Of a DNA stretch of 64,000 nucleotides, positions 35,102 through 45,595 are shown one piece after another (within the stretch, counting starts at the first letter, position 1; every line of letters begins with the position of its first letter). Position numbers and translations under genes: made by a program. A model generated the notes under the pieces. The model did no database searches and was not told the DNA's origin. It was given only the letters and a program-made list of their open reading frames with translations. The stretch is taken from assembly GCA_964414345.1 (NCBI GenBank), contig CAYPWF010000003.1:29900-93899 (forward strand), given 5' to 3'. This DNA is from Desulfocorpusculum sp964414345. Lineage in GTDB: Bacteria; Desulfobacterota; Desulfocorpusculales; Desulfocorpusculum.

Positions 35102-36115
35102 CTACGAGTCCCCCCCGGTTTCAAGATCCCTGAGAGAAAGCAAGCCGGTTTTCCCCCTTACCTCCTCCATAACCCCCCTGGCTATTTGCCTGCACCTCTC
35201 AGCTCCGGCCTTAAGGGCTTCCTTCACCTCCTGGGGCTTGGCTCTTAAAGCTGCTGCTCTTTCCCGAATGGGTCCCAATTCTCCCATCATATGGGTAAAG
35301 AGTTCTTTCTTGCAGTCTATACAGCCGATGGAGGCCGTTTCGCAACCATGCCTGGACCATTCCACTTTTTCTTGGGGACTCAGGGCTCTGTGCATGGTGA
35401 ATATGTTGCACTCCTCTGGGTGACCTGGGTCGGAGCGCTTCACCCGGTGTACATCCGTGGCGGCTGTACGCAGTTTATTCCAGATCTGATCCGGTGGCTC
35501 CAAAAGCCCTATATAGTTGTTCAAGCTCTTGGACATCTTGGCCTTGCCGTCAAGCCCAAGCACCTTTGGGGTGGAGGAAACAAGGGCCCTTGGCTCAGGG
35601 AACACCTCTCCGAACCTTTGGTTGAATCGCCTGGCTATCTCCCTGGTCAACTCCACGTGTTGAACCTGGTCCACCCCAACCGGCACAAATCCTGCCTTGT
35701 AAAGCAGGATGTCAGCAGCCTGCAGAACCGGGTAGTCCAGTAGCCCCGCGCTTACATTCTCTCGGTGTTGTTGGGATTTCTGTTTGAACTGGGTCATACG
35801 CTCCAAATCCCCCAAGGGCGTAACGCAGTTAAAAATCCACGCCAGCTCCGTGTGCTCCGGCACGTGAGACTGAACGAATAGAGTGCACCTGTGGGGATCC
35901 AAACCGCAGGCCATGTTCACCAAGGTGGCATCCAGGACTCTCTCGGCCATCTGCTGTGGATCGTAAGGCACCGTCATGGCATGGTAATCAACTATGCAAT
36001 AGATGCAGTCGTATTCCTCCAGCAGCCTGACCCATTCCCTGATGGCTCCCAGATAATTCCCAAGATGGATATCTCCTGTGGGTTGGATCCCGCTGAAAAC
36101 CCTTTTCACGGACAT
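35102..36115 (-). CDS. trpS: Tryptophanyl-tRNA synthetase
   Basis: Class I synthetase, 337 residues, usual bacterial length. The HIGH-type motif is GDIHLGNYLGAIREW and the KMSKS loop is KAKMSKSLNNYI. Other signatures: PVGVDQVQHVELTREIARRF and TPLGDLERMTQFK. Between the M50 protease gene and scpA, an order common in deltaproteobacteria. Confidence 0.97.
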   Translation of the reverse strand: MSVKRVFSGIQPTGDIHLGNYLGAIREWVRLLEEYDCIYCIVDYHAMTVPYDPQQMAERVLDATLVNMACGLDPHRCTLFVQSHVPEHTELAWIFNCVTPLGDLERMTQFKQKSQQHRENVSAGLLDYPVLQAADILLYKAGFVPVGVDQVQHVELTREIARRFNQRFGEVFPEPRALVSSTPKVLGLDGKAKMSKSLNNYIGLLEPPDQIWNKLRTAATDVHRVKRSDPGHPEECNIFTMHRALSPQEKVEWSRHGCETASIGCIDCKKELFTHMMGELGPIRERAAALRAKPQEVKEALKAGAERCRQIARGVMEEVRGKTGLLSLRDLETGGDS

Positions 36116-36161
36116 CTCCTCCCAATTTCCTTGCTTTTTTTTGCGGCCTCAGTCCTATTCA

Positions 36162-36812
36162 TCAAACTCCTCGGAACATTCTCACCAATGCCAGTAAGGC
36201 CTCCTTGCCTCCCAAGAACCTGAAGATCTCCAGGACCGGCTCCATGAGAAGCCTTCCTATTAGTCCAGTGTGAAAAAGCGCATCCAAGAGTATGACCCCG
36301 AAAAGGCCGTACATGAGCAGCCTGTCATACCTGCTAAAGGCGGCTGCGGCCTGGGGACTAAGAAGGCCTTTGAGCACATGGGATCCATCCAGCGGGGGGA
36401 TTGGCAGGAGGTTGAAGAGAGCCAGGGTTACATTGTAGAAGATGCCCACTGCCAAGAGCCCTGCCAAGAGCCCCTCTGAGCTACCCAGCACCCTGAATAC
36501 ACCTGCGCAGGCTGCAGCAGCAGCCAGGTTGGCCAAAGGCCCCGCTGCCGAGGACCACATCATTCCCCTTCTGGGATTGGAGAAAAAATAAGGATTAATA
36601 GGCACCGGCTTAGCCCAGCCGAACCCGGCCAGGAGCAAACACAAAAACCCCATGGGATCAATGTGGCTGAGGGGATTCAGAGTCATACGCCCCTGCATCC
36701 TAGAAGTGGGGTCCCCCATGGCCGAAGCCGCCTTGGCGTGGGCGTATTCGTGTACGGTCAAGGCCAGCAAAATGGCCGGAACTCTTATGAGCATTCCCAC
36801 CAGGCCCATCAT
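36162..36812 (-). CDS. Site-2-protease family (M50) membrane protein
   Basis: 216 residues, about six membrane segments. The zinc motif is LTVHEYAHAKAASAMGD (HExxH) and the second metal region is NLLPIPPLDGSHVLKGL with its Asp. This is the short M50 branch found next to trpS and scpA in many bacteria; substrates are unknown. Its ATG overlaps the accA stop by 4 nt. Confidence 0.9.
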   Translation of the reverse strand: MMGLVGMLIRVPAILLALTVHEYAHAKAASAMGDPTSRMQGRMTLNPLSHIDPMGFLCLLLAGFGWAKPVPINPYFFSNPRRGMMWSSAAGPLANLAAAAACAGVFRVLGSSEGLLAGLLAVGIFYNVTLALFNLLPIPPLDGSHVLKGLLSPQAAAAFSRYDRLLMYGLFGVILLDALFHTGLIGRLLMEPVLEIFRFLGGKEALLALVRMFRGV

Positions 36813-37774
36813 TTCGCCTTTGCCCCTTCCACCCGAATGATTCCCATTCGTCTGTAGTTTTGAGCCCTCAACGCCTTTCTTTCATCCTGGGGTATTCTTA
36901 TGAGCTCTTGGAAATGCTTTTGGCATGCCTGGGCCACGGCCTGTATAGCGGCCTCTGGATCCCTGTGGGCTCCCCCGGGAGGCTCCTTAACTATCTCGTG
37001 AATTATACCTAAGCCCATGGCGTCCTTGGCCGTCAGCTTCAAGACCTCGGCTGCATCTTCCTTCTTGGCCTCATCCCTCCAAAGTATGACGGCGCATCCC
37101 TCAGGGGAAATCACCGAGTAAACGGAATGTTCCATCATGAGGACTCTGTCGGCCATGGCCAAGGCCAAAGCCCCCCCGCTGCCACCTTCCCCTATCACCA
37201 CTGCCACGGATGGAACGCCCAAAGCGGCCCACTTTAGCAGGTTTTGGGCAATAGCGCCTGCCTGCCCTCTTGCTTCGGCATCCACCCCTGGGTAAGCCCC
37301 GGGGGTGTCCACCAGGGAAAGCACCGGCCGCCCAAAACGCTCAGCCAGATCCATAAGTCTGGAAGCCTTTCTATAACCCTCTGGATGGGGCATCCCGAAG
37401 CGGTGCTCTAATCTTTCCTTGGGGGTTCTCCCCTTCTCGTGCCCCATGACCACAAGCGGCATCCCATTTAATCTACCCAGGCCACAGATCACAGCCGGGT
37501 CCTCGTAGCCCATCCTGTCGCCTTTGAGTTCCACGAACTCTTCCAGCATCCCTTGGAAGAAGTCCACTGCGTGGGGACGGTCCATATGTCGTGCAAGCTG
37601 GACCCTCTGCCAAGGGGTGAGCCCCTCCATCACTTTGGCACGAAGCTTCTTAAGTTTGCTCTCCAGCTTCTCAAGCTCCCCGGAGGAAGCCTCCCCCAGA
37701 CGCACCTTCATCCTGAGGGTCTCCACTCTTTTCTCCAGTTCCACCAGGGGCTTTTCAAAGTCCAAAACTGCCAT
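36809..37774 (-). CDS. accA: Acetyl-CoA carboxylase carboxyltransferase subunit alpha
   Basis: 321 residues. Family landmarks: N-terminal DFEKPLVELEKRVETLRMKV, RPHAVDFFQGMLEEFVELKG, GHEKGRTPKERLEHRFGMPH, LVDTPGAYPGVDAEARGQAG and GEGGSGGALALAMADRVLM. Joins carboxybiotin to acetyl-CoA for fatty-acid synthesis with AccD. Follows dnaE by 124 bp, a conserved order in proteobacteria. Confidence 0.96.
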   Translation of the reverse strand: MAVLDFEKPLVELEKRVETLRMKVRLGEASSGELEKLESKLKKLRAKVMEGLTPWQRVQLARHMDRPHAVDFFQGMLEEFVELKGDRMGYEDPAVICGLGRLNGMPLVVMGHEKGRTPKERLEHRFGMPHPEGYRKASRLMDLAERFGRPVLSLVDTPGAYPGVDAEARGQAGAIAQNLLKWAALGVPSVAVVIGEGGSGGALALAMADRVLMMEHSVYSVISPEGCAVILWRDEAKKEDAAEVLKLTAKDAMGLGIIHEIVKEPPGGAHRDPEAAIQAVAQACQKHFQELIRIPQDERKALRAQNYRRMGIIRVEGAKAK

Positions 37775-37898
37775 GCCGCTTTCCTTGATAGCCCATCATC
37801 TTGCTTTGGCTGCCAGCCAAGAAAACAATACCTCCGCCCTGACTTGTCTTGTCTTTGGCCGCAAGAGGCTTCCTGACACATTCTCCATCAAGGGCAGC

Positions 37899-40800
37899 TC
37901 AAACATTACGCAAATGCACCCGACCTCCCATGGCCTCCTGCAGCTTGGACAAAAAACCATTTCCCAGATCTACTCTGAGGGTCTCTGGCAGTTCCAAGAC
38001 CGCCACTTTTCCCCCTTCCAGAACCATGTGGAGCCTCATAGCCCTGTAACCAGGTGAACTCTTAAGCAACTCCTTGAGGCCCAAAAGATCGCTTTCCTGC
38101 ATGGAAGCTGCATCAACCACCAACTCCACGGGCAAGGCAGCCAAAGCCATCACTGTCTCCAAACTCAAGACTTCGGAGGCCACCAACTTGTAGGATTCCT
38201 CCCCATGTTCCAGAGTCCCCTTCACACACAAAGGAAGGTCGTTCTGGATAAGGGGCAAAGCTTGTTTGTACGCTTCAGGGAAGCAAACCACTTCCACCGA
38301 ACCGTGAAGATCCTCCAGGGTCAGAAAGCCCATACGCTCCCCGTTCTTGGTAGCCACCTCCTTACAGCTCCTCTTCATCCCCACAATGCGCACCTGGGCC
38401 CGGTCGGCCATTGAGGCGAGCCTCTCTGTGTCGGCGTTAATCCAGGAAGAGACCTGGTCCATTATTCGCTCCATGGGGTGCCCCGTCACATAAAACCCCA
38501 GGCTCTCCTTCTCGTGTTCCAGCTGTTGAGATTCTTGCCAAGGGGGCACATCCGGCAAGGCCTCACCATGGGATGAAAAACTAGGGCCCTCACCGAACAT
38601 GCTTATCTGCCCTCTGGCCTTGGCCCTGTGGAGCCTCTGAACCTCCTCCAGGACCTGATCCAGGGCAGCCATGTACTGAGCCCTGTGCCCGCCGAAAGAG
38701 TCAAAAGCCCCGCACTTTATGAGGCTTTCTATCACTCTTCTGTTGACCTTCTGGAGATCCACCCTTGAGCAGAAATCCCTCAGAGACCTGAAAGGGCCTT
38801 TCCTGCGGGCCTGCAAAATGGCCTCTATGGCCTTGCGTCCCACGTTCTTGACCCCCCCCAATCCAAAACGGATCTTCCCGTCGCTTACAGAGAAATCATA
38901 GTCGCTCTCGTTGACATCCGGGGGAAGCACCTCTATGGAGCGTTCACGGCAGGAAGATATATATCGGATCACCTTGTCGGTCCTGTCCTTCTCGCTGGTC
39001 AGAAGGGCTGCCATGAACTCAACTGGGTAGTGTGCCTTTAGATAAGCCGTCTGGTAAGCCACAAGGGCATAGGCAGCGCTGTGTGACTTGTTGAATCCGT
39101 ATTCCCCGAATTTGGCCATAAGATCAAAGATCCTGGAGGCCACATCCTCTGGAACCCCGTTCTTGCGGGCACCATTGATAAAGACCTGCCTCTGCTCTTC
39201 CATGACGCTGGCAATCTTCTTGCCCATGGCCTTGCGCAAGACATCGGCCTGACCCATGGTGTAGCCTGCCAGTTCCACGGCTATCTGCATGACCTGTTCC
39301 TGATAGACTATGATCCCGTAGGTGTCCCTCAATATGGGTTCCAGCTGTGGGAGTTCATAACGGATGGCAAGTTTTCCCTGCTTTCTGTCTATGAACTCCT
39401 CCACCATGCCACTGCCCAGAGGCCCTGGTCTGTAAAGGGCCACAAGGGCTATGAGATCCTCGAACACAGAAGGCCTCATTCGGACCAGAAGCTCCCTCAT
39501 CCCGGAACTCTCCAGCTGGAATACCCCGTCGGTGTCTCCGCTGGCCAGGAGCCCATAGGTGGCTGGATCATCCAGAGGAATGTTCCTGAGATCCAAATTG
39601 GTCCCGTTCTTGGCTAAGAGTCTAAGCACATCATCCATCATGGTGAGAGTTCGAAGCCCTAGGAAATCAAACTTCACCAGCCCTATGGCCTCCACGGCCT
39701 TCATATCATACTGGGTTACAAGCTCCCCCTCCTGACTTTTATACAGGGGCAGGTGTTCCACTATGGGACGATCTGATATCACAACCCCGGCCGCATGGGT
39801 GGAGGCATGGCGCACCAAGCCTTCCAGGGAAAGAGCCACATCCAGAAGCTCTTTGACCTGGGGATTGCTTTGGGCCAGCTCGTTCAACTTGGGTTCCTTG
39901 GCCATGGCCTTGCCCAGGTCCATTCCGGACGCTCTGGGGATCAGTTTTGCCAGTCTGTCAACCTCCTCGTAGGGCATCCCCAATACCCGTCCCACATCCC
40001 GAACCACAGCCCTGGCCTCCATCCGTCCAAAAGTTGTTATCTGAGCCACGTTTTCCATGCCGTAGCGCTGAGCCACATACTTGATGACCCTATCCCTACC
40101 CAGCTTGCAGAAATCTATGTCTATGTCCGGCATGCTTCTTCTTTCCGGATTTAGAAACCGCTCGAAAAGCAGATTGTACCGGATGGGATCTATGTCCGTG
40201 ATACGCAAACAATAGGCCACCAGACTTCCGGCAGCCGAGCCTCGGCCAGGCCCCACTGGGATCCCCTCATCTCTGGCGTACTGTATGAAATCAGCTACTA
40301 TCAAGAAATAACCGGCAAAGCCCATCTCACGGATGACTCTAAGCTCATGCTCAAGCCTCGAGGCGTATTCCGCAGCCCGCTGTTCAAACCACTGGGGACT
40401 CTGGAGTTGTATCTCTGCCATTCTCTTTTGGAAGCCCTCACGAGCCAGAGCCTCCAAACGGCTCTCCAAGCTTTCCCCCTCGGGGAGTTGAAAACTAGGG
40501 AAAAGATACCTGCCCAGTTCCAGCTCCAAACAGCACTCATCAGCAATTCTCAAGGTATTGGAGAGGGCCTCTGGCACCTCAGAGAAGTAAGAGGCCATCT
40601 CCCGCGGACTCTTGAAATAGAACTCGTCGGTCTGGAACTTCATTCTGGAAGAAGTCCCCAATGTTTTGCCTGTTTGGATACACAGCAATACATCATGGGA
40701 CTTGGCATCTTCCCTCCTCAGATAGTGGCAGTCATTTGTAGCCACCAATCCCAGCCCCAAATCTTTGGCCAGCCTCAGGAGTCCCTCGTTCACCTTTTCC

Positions 40801-41354
40801 TGCTCAGGTATCCCGTTTTGCATGAGTTCCAGATAAAACCCGCCTTTGAAGACCTCTCTGTACCATTCAGCTGTCTGCCTGGCCCTCTCCCACTGTCCCT
40901 GCAGCAGCCAATGAGGGATCTCTCCATGCAGACACGCGCTCATAGCCACCAACCCACCGCAGTGCTCGGCCAGGAGTTGCTTGTCCACCCTGGGCTTATA
41001 GTAAAAGCCTTCAAGATATCCCTTGGTGACAAGTTTCAATAGATTCCTGTAGCCCAAAGAATCTCTGGCCAGTACAAGCAGGTGATAGTTCCCCTCCGCC
41101 CCTTTGCCCGAGGAGCGCTCCAGTCTGCTGCCTGGGGCCACGTACAGCTCACAGCCTATGATAGGCTTCACCCCTGCCTTGCGGGCCTCCTGATAAAAAG
41201 ATACGGCTCCAAAGAGGTTCCCATGATCTGTAATGGCCAAGGCAGGCATATTGTAAGCTTTGGCAGCTTCCAGAGCCTGGCTTAAGCGGATGGCCCCATC
41301 CAACAAACTGTATTCACTGTGCACATGCAGGTGCACGAAGGAAGCCTTGCTCAT
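37899..41354 (-). CDS. dnaE: DNA polymerase III subunit alpha
   Basis: Replicative polymerase, 1151 residues, close to the E. coli length. N-terminal PHP domain FVHLHVHSEYSLLDGAIRL, catalytic palm Asp residues in MPDIDIDFCKLGRDRVI, VPVGPGRGSAAGSLVAYCL, fingers GEYGFNKSHSAAYALVAYQT, and a late OB-fold VRIVGMKRSCKEVATKNGER. Typical DnaE1 layout. Between guaA and accA on the minus strand. Confidence 0.98.
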   Translation of the reverse strand: MSKASFVHLHVHSEYSLLDGAIRLSQALEAAKAYNMPALAITDHGNLFGAVSFYQEARKAGVKPIIGCELYVAPGSRLERSSGKGAEGNYHLLVLARDSLGYRNLLKLVTKGYLEGFYYKPRVDKQLLAEHCGGLVAMSACLHGEIPHWLLQGQWERARQTAEWYREVFKGGFYLELMQNGIPEQEKVNEGLLRLAKDLGLGLVATNDCHYLRREDAKSHDVLLCIQTGKTLGTSSRMKFQTDEFYFKSPREMASYFSEVPEALSNTLRIADECCLELELGRYLFPSFQLPEGESLESRLEALAREGFQKRMAEIQLQSPQWFEQRAAEYASRLEHELRVIREMGFAGYFLIVADFIQYARDEGIPVGPGRGSAAGSLVAYCLRITDIDPIRYNLLFERFLNPERRSMPDIDIDFCKLGRDRVIKYVAQRYGMENVAQITTFGRMEARAVVRDVGRVLGMPYEEVDRLAKLIPRASGMDLGKAMAKEPKLNELAQSNPQVKELLDVALSLEGLVRHASTHAAGVVISDRPIVEHLPLYKSQEGELVTQYDMKAVEAIGLVKFDFLGLRTLTMMDDVLRLLAKNGTNLDLRNIPLDDPATYGLLASGDTDGVFQLESSGMRELLVRMRPSVFEDLIALVALYRPGPLGSGMVEEFIDRKQGKLAIRYELPQLEPILRDTYGIIVYQEQVMQIAVELAGYTMGQADVLRKAMGKKIASVMEEQRQVFINGARKNGVPEDVASRIFDLMAKFGEYGFNKSHSAAYALVAYQTAYLKAHYPVEFMAALLTSEKDRTDKVIRYISSCRERSIEVLPPDVNESDYDFSVSDGKIRFGLGGVKNVGRKAIEAILQARRKGPFRSLRDFCSRVDLQKVNRRVIESLIKCGAFDSFGGHRAQYMAALDQVLEEVQRLHRAKARGQISMFGEGPSFSSHGEALPDVPPWQESQQLEHEKESLGFYVTGHPMERIMDQVSSWINADTERLASMADRAQVRIVGMKRSCKEVATKNGERMGFLTLEDLHGSVEVVCFPEAYKQALPLIQNDLPLCVKGTLEHGEESYKLVASEVLSLETVMALAALPVELVVDAASMQESDLLGLKELLKSSPGYRAMRLHMVLEGGKVAVLELPETLRVDLGNGFLSKLQEAMGGRVHLRNV

Positions 41355-41423
41355 GACCTATTTTGCCCTTTGAAAATAATCCCTGTTGCAGCTCCCGGCA
41401 CAGAACTTCGCAAGAGGGGTCTT

Positions 41424-42974
41424 TTACTCCCACTCGATGGTGCTGGGAGGTTTTGAGGAAATGTCGTACACTACCCTGTTTATGCCCTTCACCTCGTTTA
41501 TGATCCGATTAGAGATGGTTCTAAGCACTTCGTCCGGGAGACTCGCCCAATCAGCAGTCATGCCGTCCTGGCTTGTGACGGCCCGCACCGCCACCACCTC
41601 CTCGTAAGTTCTTTCATCCCCCATCACTCCCACTGAGCGAACAGGCAAATACACGGCAAAAGATTGCCATAGCTTCTCGTAAAGCCCTGCCCGGCGCACC
41701 TCTTCCAGAACTATTGCATCCGCCTTTCTGAGGGTCTCCAGCCGCCCAGGGGTAACCTCCCCCACTATCCTGATGGCCAGCCCCGGACCGGGAAAGGGCT
41801 GTCTTCCCACTATATTCTCCGGCAATCCCAGTTCCCTGCCCAAGATCCGAACCTCGTCCTTGAAAAGCTCCCTGAGGGGCTCTATGAGCTCCAAGTCCAT
41901 GACTTCCGGAAGGCCCCCCACGTTATGGTGGCTTTTGATGGTCGCCGAAGGCCCCTTAAAGGACACACTTTCAATCACATCCGGATACAAAGTCCCCTGG
42001 GCCAGGAAACGCACTTTGCCTATTTTCCTGGCCTCTTTCTCAAACAGCCTGATGAACTCCTCCCCTATAGCCTTTCGTTTGGCTTCAGGGTCCACAACCC
42101 CCTTCAGCCGGCTCAAGAAAAACTCCCCTGCGTCCACGTGGTGAAAGTTCTTACCGAATCGTTCCCCAAAAGCGCTCTTGACTTCCTGAGCCTCCCCTTG
42201 CCTGAGCAATCCGTTGTCCACAAAGATGCAGTGGAGCTGAGCTCCAACGGCCCTGTGAAGCAAGGCAGCTGTTACAGCCGAATCCACCCCACCGCTCAAA
42301 GCGCAGATGACTTTCTCATCTCCCACATCCCGGCGAAGGGCCAAGGTGGCGGCTTCCACAAAAGAGCGCATGGTCCAAACAGGCCTGCAACTGCACACCA
42401 ACCTAAGGAAATTCCTTATCAAAACCTTCCCCTTGGGGGTGTGCGCCACCTCAGGGTGAAACTGTACCCCGTAGATGAGTCCCCTCTGATCCGAGAAAGC
42501 CGCAACCGGAGAATTGGCTGAATTGGCTATCACCCGGAAACCGGGTGGCACAACTTCTATGCGGTCGCCGTGGCTCATCCATACAGTCTGGCGACTCCCC
42601 AGTCCGTGGAACAGACCGTCACTCTCCAGAATCTCCAGCTCGGCCCTGCCGTACTCTCTGGAATGAGCTCTTTTCACCTTTCCGCCCAGAAGATGGGCTA
42701 TGAGCTGCATGCCGTAACAGATGCCCAGGACCGGGATGCCCAAACCAAGTATCTGCTCAGGGATAACCGGGGCTCCAGGCTCGTAAACGCTGGAGGGGCC
42801 TCCAGAAAGCACAATTCCCTTGGGAGAGAACTCCTTTACCCAATCCACTCCCACACTGTACGGATGAATTTCGCAGTAAACCTTGCACTCCCTTATCCTG
42901 CGGGCTATGAGCTGGGTATACTGGGAGCCGAAATCCAGGATAAGGATCCTTTGCGAGTGTATGTCTGTCTTCAA
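41424..42974 (-). CDS. guaA: GMP synthase (glutamine-hydrolysing)
   Basis: 516 residues. Class I amidotransferase domain with ILILDFGSQYTQLIARRIRE, nucleophile in LGICYGMQLIAHLLGG, and catalytic His-x-Glu in VQFHPEVAHTPKG. ATP-pyrophosphatase domain with ALSGGVDSAVTAALLH and dimer domain ending SKPPSTIEWE. Converts XMP to GMP. Lies 28 bp after guaB, the enzyme for the previous step. Confidence 0.98.
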   Translation of the reverse strand: MKTDIHSQRILILDFGSQYTQLIARRIRECKVYCEIHPYSVGVDWVKEFSPKGIVLSGGPSSVYEPGAPVIPEQILGLGIPVLGICYGMQLIAHLLGGKVKRAHSREYGRAELEILESDGLFHGLGSRQTVWMSHGDRIEVVPPGFRVIANSANSPVAAFSDQRGLIYGVQFHPEVAHTPKGKVLIRNFLRLVCSCRPVWTMRSFVEAATLALRRDVGDEKVICALSGGVDSAVTAALLHRAVGAQLHCIFVDNGLLRQGEAQEVKSAFGERFGKNFHHVDAGEFFLSRLKGVVDPEAKRKAIGEEFIRLFEKEARKIGKVRFLAQGTLYPDVIESVSFKGPSATIKSHHNVGGLPEVMDLELIEPLRELFKDEVRILGRELGLPENIVGRQPFPGPGLAIRIVGEVTPGRLETLRKADAIVLEEVRRAGLYEKLWQSFAVYLPVRSVGVMGDERTYEEVVAVRAVTSQDGMTADWASLPDEVLRTISNRIINEVKGINRVVYDISSKPPSTIEWE

Positions 42975-43002
42975 CCGGGCTCCTCCTTGGGAAGCGCCAA
43001 GA

Positions 43003-44544
43003 TCATTTGTTCTCCAGCCAATAGTTGGGGGCTTCCTGGGTGATGATCACGTCGTGAACATGGCTCTCCCTCAGGCCGGCTGCTGTGATTCTTATAAAAC
43101 GGGCTTTTTCCCTCAGTTCTTTGAGATCCCGGCAGCCCAGGTAACCCATTCCAGAGCGCAGCCCCCCTATAAGTTGATAAACTGTTGCTGAAAGAGGTCC
43201 CCTGTACGGGACCCTTCCCACTATTCCCTCTGGAACAAGTTTCCCGGCCTCCTCTTCCATGTCATCCTGGGCATAACGGTCGCGGCTGCCCTGCTTCATG
43301 GCCTCTATGGAGCCCATACCTCTGTACACCTTGTAGGTGCGACCCTGAAAAAGCACTGTATCGCCCGGGGATTCCTCGGTTCCTGCAAAAAGACTGCCCA
43401 CCATGACGCTGTTGGCTCCAGCAGCCATGGCTTTGGTGATGTCTCCAGAGAACTTGATGCCTCCGTCGGCTATGATGGGTATGTCATGCTTTCTGGCCAC
43501 TTGAAAGGCTTGGGCAATGGCCGTAACCTGGGGCACCCCAACACCGGCCACTATGCGAGTGGTGCAGATGGACCCCGGGCCCACTCCCACCTTCACTGCG
43601 TCCGCCCCGGCCTTTATCAAGGCATCTGTGCCCTCTGCAGTGGCCACATTGCCTGCAATCACCTGGGCTGCAGGAAAGCTGGCCTTTATCTCTCGAACCG
43701 TTTCCATCACCCTTTGAGAGTGACCGTGGGATGTATCCACCACTATGACATCAACACCCACCCTCAGGAGTGCATCCACCCTTTGCATAGTCTCAGCCGA
43801 GGTACCAACAGCGGCTCCCACCCTAAGTCTACCTAGATGATCCTTGCACGCATTGGGATACTTTATGGTTTTCTCAATGTCTTTTATGGTTATGAGCCCT
43901 TTTAGACGGAAACCTTCGTCCACCACCAAAAGTTTCTCTATTCGGTGCTTGTGGAGCAGTATCTTTGACTCCTCCAGACTTATGCCCGGTGGAACAGTGA
44001 CCAGCTTCTCTTTGGTCATGACTTCGGAAACAGGTTTTTCCAGATCTATCTCAAATCGCAGGTCGCGGTTGGTCAATATGCCCACCAGCACCCCTTCCAC
44101 TGTCACGGGCACACCCGATATTCCGTATCTGCGCATCAGGTCTAGGGCGTCCCGGATTTTCTGGTCCGGCCTAACGGTAATGGGGTCAATGATCATACCG
44201 CTTTCCGATTTTTTAACCTTGTCCACCTCACGAGCCTGCTGCTCTATGCTCATATTCCTGTGGATTATTCCTATGCCGCCCTCCCTGGCCATGGCAATGG
44301 CTGTTTGAGACTCGGTAACCGTGTCCATGGCTGCACTTACCAGCGGGATCTTCAAAGGGATGGCGGGGGTAAGCCACGTGCTCACATCCACCTCTTTGGG
44401 AAGCACTTGAGATTCGGCAGGCACCAGCAGCACGTCGTCAAAGGTCAAACCGTCCTTGAGGTCCTCCTGCAGAAGAGTGCTCACATCAAGTCTCCTTCTC
44501 AAGCGGGATTTGTTGAAATCTGCTTTGCTAACCTTGTGTTTCAA
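43003..44544 (-). CDS. guaB: Inosine-5'-monophosphate dehydrogenase
   Basis: 513 residues. Catalytic loop GPGSICTTRIVAGVGVPQ, two CBS domains between (GVPVTVEGVLVGILTNRDLR and IEKLLVVDEGFRLKGLITIK), and the flap region YRGMGSIEAMKQGS. Makes XMP from IMP. The N-terminus carries about 27 residues before the usual GLTFDDVLLVPAES start; the ATG overlaps the ppx stop by 4 nt, which supports this start. Confidence 0.97.
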   Translation of the reverse strand: MKHKVSKADFNKSRLRRRLDVSTLLQEDLKDGLTFDDVLLVPAESQVLPKEVDVSTWLTPAIPLKIPLVSAAMDTVTESQTAIAMAREGGIGIIHRNMSIEQQAREVDKVKKSESGMIIDPITVRPDQKIRDALDLMRRYGISGVPVTVEGVLVGILTNRDLRFEIDLEKPVSEVMTKEKLVTVPPGISLEESKILLHKHRIEKLLVVDEGFRLKGLITIKDIEKTIKYPNACKDHLGRLRVGAAVGTSAETMQRVDALLRVGVDVIVVDTSHGHSQRVMETVREIKASFPAAQVIAGNVATAEGTDALIKAGADAVKVGVGPGSICTTRIVAGVGVPQVTAIAQAFQVARKHDIPIIADGGIKFSGDITKAMAAGANSVMVGSLFAGTEESPGDTVLFQGRTYKVYRGMGSIEAMKQGSRDRYAQDDMEEEAGKLVPEGIVGRVPYRGPLSATVYQLIGGLRSGMGYLGCRDLKELREKARFIRITAAGLRESHVHDVIITQEAPNYWLENK

Positions 44545-45497
44545 GTCAGAGGCTGACCCAACAAAGGAGCCATCCTGGCGATCCCCTCCAGCAACCCGTG
44601 ATCGCTCACCACCATTGCCTCAACCCCTACCATATTCAAAAATTCCTCCACAATGAGGACTCCTGCAACTATCACATCCTCCCTGCCAGGTTCCATTCCG
44701 GGAAGGGACCTCCTGTCCCTGGCTTCCATGCTGGACAGTCTGGAGAGCCATCTTCTTACAGTGTATCTCTCCAGCCTTGTGCCGTGGATAGCCTCCCCGT
44801 CGTAATACTTCATGCCTTTTTCCAAGGCAGCCAGAGTGGTTATGGTTCCGGCAGTGCCTGCTACGGCAAGTTGGGGCATCTGGTGCAAGCCCAGGTCCCC
44901 AAGCGCCTCTTGAAGGCTCTTTCGGACACTATCTCTGCACCGCCCCATCTCCTTTTCTGAAGGTGGATCCCCTTTTAGGAACTCCTCGGTCAACTTTACC
45001 ATTCCCAAAGGAACGCTTCGAACTTCCAGGGCCCTGCTTCCCCTTGCCAGTATGAACTCAGTGCTGCCGCCTCCTATGTCCACTGCCAGCCACTCCTCAG
45101 GTGGTTTCTCCCAAACACATTGCATCCCCCCCATTGTCCAAAGGGCTTCCTCTTGCCAGCTCAGCACACGGGCCCGGAGGCCTGTTGTTTGTTCCAGCCT
45201 CTCCAGCAGAAGCTCCCGGTTGGATGCCTCCCGAACAGCACTGGTGGCGGCAGCCAACAGCTTTTGAGCACTCAGGGCACGGGCCTTTTCCAGGAAGTTC
45301 CCTACAATGGTAATGGTTCGCTCAACGGCTTGCTCTGTCAACATCCCTGAGGAGCCAAGACCGGACCCGAGCCTGGGGATGGCCCTGTCCCCCCAGAGCC
45401 TTTTCAAACCGCTTGGGCCCTCCAGCTCCGCCACCAACACTCTCACGCTGTTGGTACCTATGTCTATGGAGCTCACACGAGCTGTGGTTGAAACCAT
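44541..45497 (-). CDS. Exopolyphosphatase / guanosine pentaphosphatase (Ppx/GppA)
   Basis: 318 residues of the ASKHA-fold Ppx/GppA family: phosphate loops VSSIDIGTNSVRVLVAEL and AVDIGGGSTEFILA, with VAGTAGTITTLAAL further on. Either removes phosphate from polyphosphate or converts pppGpp to ppGpp; sequence does not decide. The frame is open to 45656, but the ATG at 45497 (MVSTTARVSS) gives family length, and the upstream part runs into repeat copy E. Coupled to guaB, which links guanine nucleotide synthesis with (p)ppGpp or polyP turnover. Confidence 0.9.
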   Translation of the reverse strand: MVSTTARVSSIDIGTNSVRVLVAELEGPSGLKRLWGDRAIPRLGSGLGSSGMLTEQAVERTITIVGNFLEKARALSAQKLLAAATSAVREASNRELLLERLEQTTGLRARVLSWQEEALWTMGGMQCVWEKPPEEWLAVDIGGGSTEFILARGSRALEVRSVPLGMVKLTEEFLKGDPPSEKEMGRCRDSVRKSLQEALGDLGLHQMPQLAVAGTAGTITTLAALEKGMKYYDGEAIHGTRLERYTVRRWLSRLSSMEARDRRSLPGMEPGREDVIVAGVLIVEEFLNMVGVEAMVVSDHGLLEGIARMAPLLGQPLT

Positions 45498-45595
45498 GGC
45501 CCCGCCACAAGATGTTGTAGAGAAGTTACCAGATGGTGAGGTTGTTTTCAAGGAAGCTTCAGGGAAAGCCTTACCCCCGACCAAGTACCTTATTC